The position numbers and the translations under genes were made by a program. 64,000 nucleotides of DNA from Neostapfia colusana (lineage: Eukaryota > Streptophyta > Magnoliopsida > Poales > Poaceae): NCBI GenBank assembly GCA_030760725.1, contig JASWHV010000013.1, positions 40,768,699 through 40,832,698 on the forward strand. The letters are read 5' to 3'. The notes below the pieces were generated by a model. It did not search any database. It saw only the letters and a program-made list of their open reading frames with translations, and had not been told where the DNA came from. Below, piece by piece: positions 58,591-64,000 of this stretch; the first letter of the stretch is position 1; each line of letters starts with the position of its first letter.

Positions 58591-61281
58591 TTAAAGTCAT
58601 GCAAGTGGGGTTTCAAACACCTTAACTCTAATGCACCCATTTCAATCTAGACATAAGTGATACAGATAAAAACTTTGTAAAAGGTACTTAAATGCAAACC
58701 GGGGCTTGCCTGGTTGCGAGTCAAAGGAGAAGTTAGTGTCGGGTGGGAGGACGTCCAACGGCTCCGGCGTATCCTCAACTTCGGTCACTATATGAAATGT
58801 AACAAAATATATGCATAAGTGCTAAGGAATTATAAGAAGTAAACTTCTATTCATAGCTACTTCTATTTAGGTTCCTTAATTGGCTTTGTGATTTTTCCAG
58901 TGGATTCTACACTCTCTAAAGATGATCTGAGAAAAATTTAGAGAAATTTCATTGCACCTTGTGGCCTCCAAAATTCCCACATATACAAGGCTTCTCTGAA
59001 TTTTGAGCTCAATTCTGGAGTTTTAACATGTCTAACACTGGAAGATATGCTTAGGGCAAGTCTGCATGGTTCTAACAAAATTTGTTCCACCATTTTTGGA
59101 GCTACCAAAAGAGAGATATGAATTTTTGAAGTTAGACAGGAGTTCTGAAAAGTGTCTGTTTCGAATTTGAATTTCAAAATAAAGGCTGAACTTTGGAAGA
59201 CAATTTAGCCTAGCAAATGAACTCCGATGAAGCTCAAATTTTTACAGTAGATCATTAATATTATGGAGGATCATCTTCTCCAAATTTGAGGAAATTCCAT
59301 AACAGGGATCGTCTGGAATTAATTTCCAAATATTTAATTTTGACGAAATTTGGAGAACATTCAAGAGATCTTTAGATCTATTTCTTTGCATGTCCGCAAA
59401 GTACTGACTGAGAGGAATCCAACAAAATTTGTTTCACAAGTTTTGGACATTCCTACTGAAAGTTATGGTCATTTGAAGATTGCACTAAATCTGAAAAATG
59501 AAGAAATGTTTAAATTTTGGCTGTGGGCCCCACCCGTGGCGCTATCCACTCAGATGGCGGCAACACCGAGGCCACAGGATTGTTTCTCACGCAGACGCAC
59601 CCGATCCGGTGCCACAGGCCGATCCCTACACGGACACGAAGGCTGACCTGTGGGACCCGGCCCTCCTTCGTCTACCTCGCGCTGCCCGCGGAGGCGCACT
59701 CCGTCGAGGCTCGTCGGGACGGGGTTCCCGTGGTCCAAACTCCACCAAACTTGCCGCCTTTTAGTTCTACACCGTGCTGAACACGATGGTGGGGTCGGGG
59801 GCGGATGACAACAGCCACAACAGTGCTCGCACCGGCGGTCATGTCGAACTCCACTTTGGCGACCTCGTTCTCACTCGGTAGTGGGTCGTTCGGGCAAGGG
59901 TTTGCTCTAAAAGCACCAGTGATGTGTGGACAACTTCGACCCATAGCCCGCTCTCCATGAAAACCACCGGAGATGGGACATCACTGGTGACCCGAGCCTG
60001 CAAAACCCCGGCGGCGACAAAAACTCGAAGAACTCCTCCGGTCCTTGATGGTTTTGAGCGCCGTTTGAGCGAGAAGGACCGTAGCGATCTAGCAAAGCTT
60101 TGCCTAGACCGGAATGAGCTCTAACTACTGCTGCACGACGAATTTGGTCGTAGACCGAAAGTTGTTGCTATGAACTAGGGTTTAGTAAAACCCAAAATTC
60201 TAGCTACCCGCTTGATCATTTGAAATGAAACTTTCGGCAACATGATCTACGGACAACAACACACCTTTCCTGTTTAGGGAAAGGAAGGTGAAACCAGCCG
60301 TAGCGTGCTGTCCTCGGTGAACCGAACGGGGTTCCGCCGGGGCACCTCCGAACGAAGGCGCCAAGTTCTGGTTTGCACGTAGCACAAGCTAGGAAACTTA
60401 GGTTTGAGAATGGTGGATGTTGGAGCACGCACTCGTGCTTCCTTTTGCTTCTTGGAGCTCGATCACCTGAGCTCGGGCGACTGTGAGCGAGGAAAAGAAC
60501 AGAAAACAGCACCGGGGCAGTTCTTCGCTGGAGAGAGCAGAGAGAGCGGCGAGCGACCGAGAGAAGCGAAGAGGGAATTCGGTGCTGCGACTGTGTCGTG
60601 TTGAAGTGGACGAACGACCAAGAAAACCAGGAGGTGGCGCTGTGGAGTCCTGGGAGCGGGTTGCGCCGGGAGCTGGCGGCGTTTCGGCGACCATCCGAAA
60701 AGAAATGAGGCGGTTAAGGCATTTGGGTGGCTGACATGTGGACCCATCCCCTAAATTCTTAATCTATTTTCCCACTGATATTTTCACCACAGCTACTCAA
60801 AATTAAAGGCTTTGCTTCACCTCAAAGTTAAGGTTTAAAAATTTGAATTCCAACTGATTTAAATTCTAGTGTGGAATTTGAATTGAGTTTGGTTATTTGA
60901 ATTTGAAATGGAATTTGAATTATTCGTTTGCATTGTTCCAAAAGCATAGCAAACCAACTCCAATGTTTCTGAATTTTGGCATGGCTGTTAATTCAAATGT
61001 GGAGAACACATTTGTGGAACCAAATTTGCAAATTGAGGAAATTGGGATTTGAAAACTGAAATTTAAATCCAGATTAGAGGGCTGCCTATTTTACTTCCAA
61101 ACAAATATTAGAACCCCTCCAAATGAGCTGAAATTTGGAATGTTGAATATTTGAAATATGAACCCCCAAGTTATGAATTTAGATCCCCATGTTGGGAAGT
61201 TGTGGGATGTTTAAATCACCACTTTGAACTCACACCATTATAATCCAAAGTTTTAATTCCCCTCATTTTTCCTAAGTGTAC
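58591..61281 (-). repeat. 3' LTR of element G, main segment
   Basis: Reverse-oriented Tekay-type LTR with block A (58710-58787) and a GC-rich part at about 59520-60730. The LTR start near 61281 is uncertain: neither a polypurine tract nor the usual TGTAAAAG is visible after the pol stop at 61299. Between about 60780 and 61290 I see only AT-rich sequence. Confidence 0.65.
58710..58787 (-). other. Candidate LTR exon A (element G)
   Basis: 78 nt after CATATAG: two bases, 25 open codons (TEVEDTPEPLDVLPP), then G before GCAAGC. One codon shorter than in C, E and H, so the length change keeps the frame. Confidence 0.5.
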
Positions 61282-61298
61282 ATGTGTTGAAATTCTTG

Positions 61299-61991
61299 CT
61301 ACCACTTTACCGGGTAATACGATGATAGCAAGTCCGGATAATTTGTTCGTAGATAGTCCTCGCTTTCCCATGTCGCCTCATCAGCAGTATGGTTACTCCA
61401 CAAGACCTTGTAAAACCATAAACTCCGGTTTCTTGTGGCGCAAGTCTTTTCATTGATAATCCGGATCGGATGCTCCGTGTACGTGAGGTCCGGTTGAAGA
61501 ACTTCTATGTCTTCAGTGCGGATTTCAGCCAAGGGTTTGAGGGATTTCCTCAGTTGAGAGATATAGAAGACGTTGTGAATTCCTGCGCGCGACGCCGGTA
61601 ACTCCAGGCGATAGGCCACGGGTCCGCATTTTTCAATGACGGCGAATGGACCAATGAATCGTGGCGCAAGTTTGCCCTTCACTCCGAAACGATGAACTCC
61701 CTTCATCGGAGACACACGGACATAAATATGGTCCCCGATGTCGAAGTGGAGAGGACGGCGTCTTTTATCCGCATAGCTCTTCTGACGAGATTGAGCAGCC
61801 TTGAGGTTGGCTTGTATTACTCGCACTCGTTCTTCAGCCTCATTCACAAGTTCAATGCCGCAGATTACTTGCTCACCGGACACACACCATTTGAGTGGCG
61901 TGCAGCATTTTCGACCGTAGAGAGCTTCATACGGCGCCATCTTGATGCTAGCTTCATAGCCATTGTTGTAAGAAAACTCCGCCAATGGCAA
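61299..61991 (-). pseudogene. pol: pol of element G: integrase C-terminus and chromodomain
   Basis: EFSYNNGYEASIKMAPYEALYGRK, the GDHIYVRVSPMKGVHRFG block, GPY/F (FIGPFAVI), YISQLRKSLKP and an apparently intact chromodomain (YTEHPIRIINEK to ATWESEDYLRTNYPDL). The same frame is open to its end and is the most complete chromodomain of the window together with H's. Confidence 0.9.
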
Positions 61992-62551
61992 ATGATCGTC
62001 CCAATTTTTGCCGTGGCGGATGGCACAAGCTCATAGCATGTCTTCAACCACTTGATTCACCCGTTCAGTTTGACCATCCATCTGTGTGTGATACGCAGAA
62101 CTTCAGATCAGTTTGGTCCTCAACGACGCGTGCAGCAGTTAGAAAAACCGAGCGACGAACAGCGCACCGCGATCTGAAATAATGGAGCGGGAAACACCGT
62201 GCAAGCACAAGATCCTTGCAATATACAGCTCCGCATATTGCTTGGCCACGTAACTTGTATGTATGGGAATAAAATGAGCCGACTTGGTTAGTCGATCGAC
62301 TATCACCCAAATCCAATCATACTTGTGAGATGTGAGAGGTAATCCGACTATGAAGTCCATGCTGATATCCTCCCACTTCCATACCGGAATGTTCAAGGGT
62401 TGCAGCTGTCCGGCTTTACGCATATGGTCGGCTTTCACACGCCTACACATATCGCGTTCAGATACGTACTTTGCAATTCCTCTTTTCATCCGCATCCACC
62501 AAAACCTGGTTTTCAGACCCTGGTACATCTTGCTGCTGCCCGGATGAATAG
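61992..62551 (-). pseudogene. pol: pol of element G: integrase zinc domain and core
   Basis: YSIHPGSSKMYQ at the right edge, then KYVSERDMCRRVKADH (the first Cys of CxxC is replaced by Arg), WEDISMDFIVGLP (Asp), ISDRGALF (Asp) and a stop at 62139. A frame change follows; DGQTERVNQ with the Glu is still readable near 62060. M/K are inserted at 62556, cutting off the rest of pol. Confidence 0.88.
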
Positions 62552-62556
62552 AGTAC

Positions 62557-62627
62557 TGTGGGGACCACCCCGTGGTTCACCCACTCCAAGATCGGATAGG
62601 GTGGTGCCATGCGATGCGGCACCTAAC
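62557..62627 (-). repeat. LTR end of element M (71 bp)
   Basis: A minus-strand LTR end (GTGGTCCCCACA) homologous to, but different from, the last 70 bases of K. It carries the GGTGCCGCAT...GGCACCACCC signature seen near the end of Tekay-type LTRs here. The preceding AGTAC is the possible target duplication. The alternative is that K simply has a duplicated, diverged end. Confidence 0.5.
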
Positions 62628-64000
62628 TTTGGCGGACCGGAATCCGCTCATCCAGGATCGCAGAGGGTGGTGCCGCGCGATGCGACACCCGACAGCACAC
62701 GTCATAAGAACACAATATATTACATGGAAAAAGAAACTGAACTGTACAAACGGTACAATACTCAGTTACAAACTATTGTCTTTATTACACAGCGGAAGTC
62801 TACTATTCTACAACTCACGCCCGCCTATCTAGCAAAAGTTGGTTGTCCAGCCCTAGGGCAACCTACACTAGCTGCACGTCTCAGCTCAGCACGGCGTGTA
62901 CGGCTCCCACTCAGCCGTGGTCCCCGACGGAGGGTAACCCTCGCCGGTGGACTCGTACTCTGAGTCCGTGGGTGGCTCCTCACCTGAAAAACACTTAAGC
63001 AGCAACCATGAGCACGAGGGCTCAACAAGGCTTAACCGACTCACCTAACATGAAACTCTACATGAGGTGTACGATGACATAGGATAGTAATGTTGCAGCA
63101 AATGGACACGCCTACAAGTTCATCCTTAGTTCAGCTTTTAGTACAAGTTAACAGTTCAGGAAGCTGAAATTTAGTAAGCAATGTTTGGTGGCAAACATGT
63201 AGCAATACAATATTATATCATATCAGCAATATTGAATCAACATATTTCATACATTATTCTACGTCACGACTCAGTGACCAAGTGGTACTCTTCACCGCGA
63301 GGGACGGCGAATCGACTCGATATACACCTGCAGGGAAACCCAAAGAGCACGTCACGTACGCCCACCCGTGGAGCTGCACAGCACGCTCACTCGATGTCGT
63401 ACGGGACAACCTTTCACCCAACAGCCCAAACGTCAAACTGGTCGCACCGAAACGAGCAGGAGGTTCCCCACACGGAGCATCTCTCTATGCCCGTTGGCAG
63501 ATTTCCACCTTGCTGCCCTCAGCTACACCTATAAATCGGTGCGTTATGCCTCGACGCCCGGAGGTTTAGGCTACATCGGTTTATTGGGGCCCATATATCC
63601 GATATGCCTTCGGTACGTTCAAACTTGATCAGCGTGGGCCACACACGGATCAGTCCTCAATCGACACGGACAGAGCTGCGCACACAAGACTTCCTCTTGC
63701 TGCGCCCTAGCCCCTGCCTAGTCTCATTTTCATTACTAAAGTGATCTCACATCACTCAACCGAACCCGTGTGTCCCAAGCCTATCTCGCGAGTAGATTCC
63801 AACTACTCGACTTGTACCGAAGTTCTATGAAACATTAAGCATATCCTGTCTACGCGAGGTCTTAGACACTACCCTCACACTTATGGAAAATTTCTGGTCA
63901 TGCAAGTGGGGTTCCATTCATCCTACACCTAATGCACATTCATACATCACCCTAAATATGTAAACAAAGCAAAACCTGATAAAAGAGTTAATGCAAACCG
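62628..64000 (-). repeat. LTR of element K, 3' portion (cut by the window end)
   Basis: Very close to C's LTR at 1501-2880. Its terminus TTTGGCGG differs by one base from TGTGGCGG. Hairpin at 63790-63808. The window ends just before the donor of block A. Confidence 0.85.
62886..62983 (-). other. Candidate LTR exon B (element K)
   Basis: 98 nt with intact TTTTTCAG acceptor, 31 codons ending EWEPYTPC, TGA. Same length as C's block, with only a few codon differences. Confidence 0.5.

Noticed and set aside
1..64000. Host genes, tRNAs, rRNAs, CRISPR arrays, bacterial-type operons
   Set aside because: Nothing on either strand supports them; all readable proteins are retrotransposon gag-pol.

Overview
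The window is plant DNA, almost certainly from a grass (Poaceae). It is made entirely of nested long-terminal-repeat (LTR) retrotransposons of the Ty3/gypsy chromovirus type; I find no host gene, tRNA, rRNA or CRISPR. Evidence includes several decayed gag-pol regions (CCHC knuckle, DSG/DGG protease, FIDD/YFDD reverse transcriptase, RNase H, DDE integrase, GPY/F motif, chromodomain), tRNA-iMet primer sites (TGGTATCAGAGC), polypurine tracts, and insertions whose two ends carry matching 5-bp target duplications. A CRM-like element suggests pericentromeric heterochromatin.

Layout, using letters for elements. G (minus strand) is the oldest visible layer: a 3' LTR (33433-33681 and 58591-~61281) plus integrase (61299-62551). 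It was broken by D, H and M/K. D (plus; 19815-33432) holds pol and a 3' LTR; A (plus; right end 19814) lies in D, and solo LTRs E (23480-27337, TSD GGAAA) and F (27480-32326, TSD ACAAG) lie in D's LTR. In A's 5' LTR sits the LTR of L (6954-8860), in L the LTR of B (5539-6953), and in B the minus-strand element C (1-5538). This gives a six-level nest C in B in L in A in D in G. H (plus; 33682-58590, TSD TTAAA) carries the CRM-like element I (minus; 38381-49793, TSD GTATA) in its leader, and I carries solo LTR J (43463-47223, TSD AAGGT) in its gag. On the right, LTR end M (62557-62627) and the C-like LTR K (62628-64000, minus) interrupt G's integrase.

Every coding region is damaged. A has lost reading frame many times, D has several stops, H lacks most of its integrase core, and I has lost RNase H. 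D's RNase H-integrase frame (577 codons) is the best preserved.

The most interesting signal is in the unusually long LTRs (3.5-4.8 kb). Several families share two short exon-like blocks. Block A is 69-81 nt, always a multiple of three, carries a PEVLDF-type acidic motif, is preceded by TAG and ends at a GC-type splice donor. About 1.0-1.1 kb downstream, block B starts at a CAG acceptor in matching phase and ends in a stop codon, in two families with an EWEPxTP motif. An AATAAA signal follows in several copies. Upstream GC-rich islands carry further coding-like blocks and GT donors. This looks like a conserved spliced mini-gene inside the LTRs; I do not know of a description of it.
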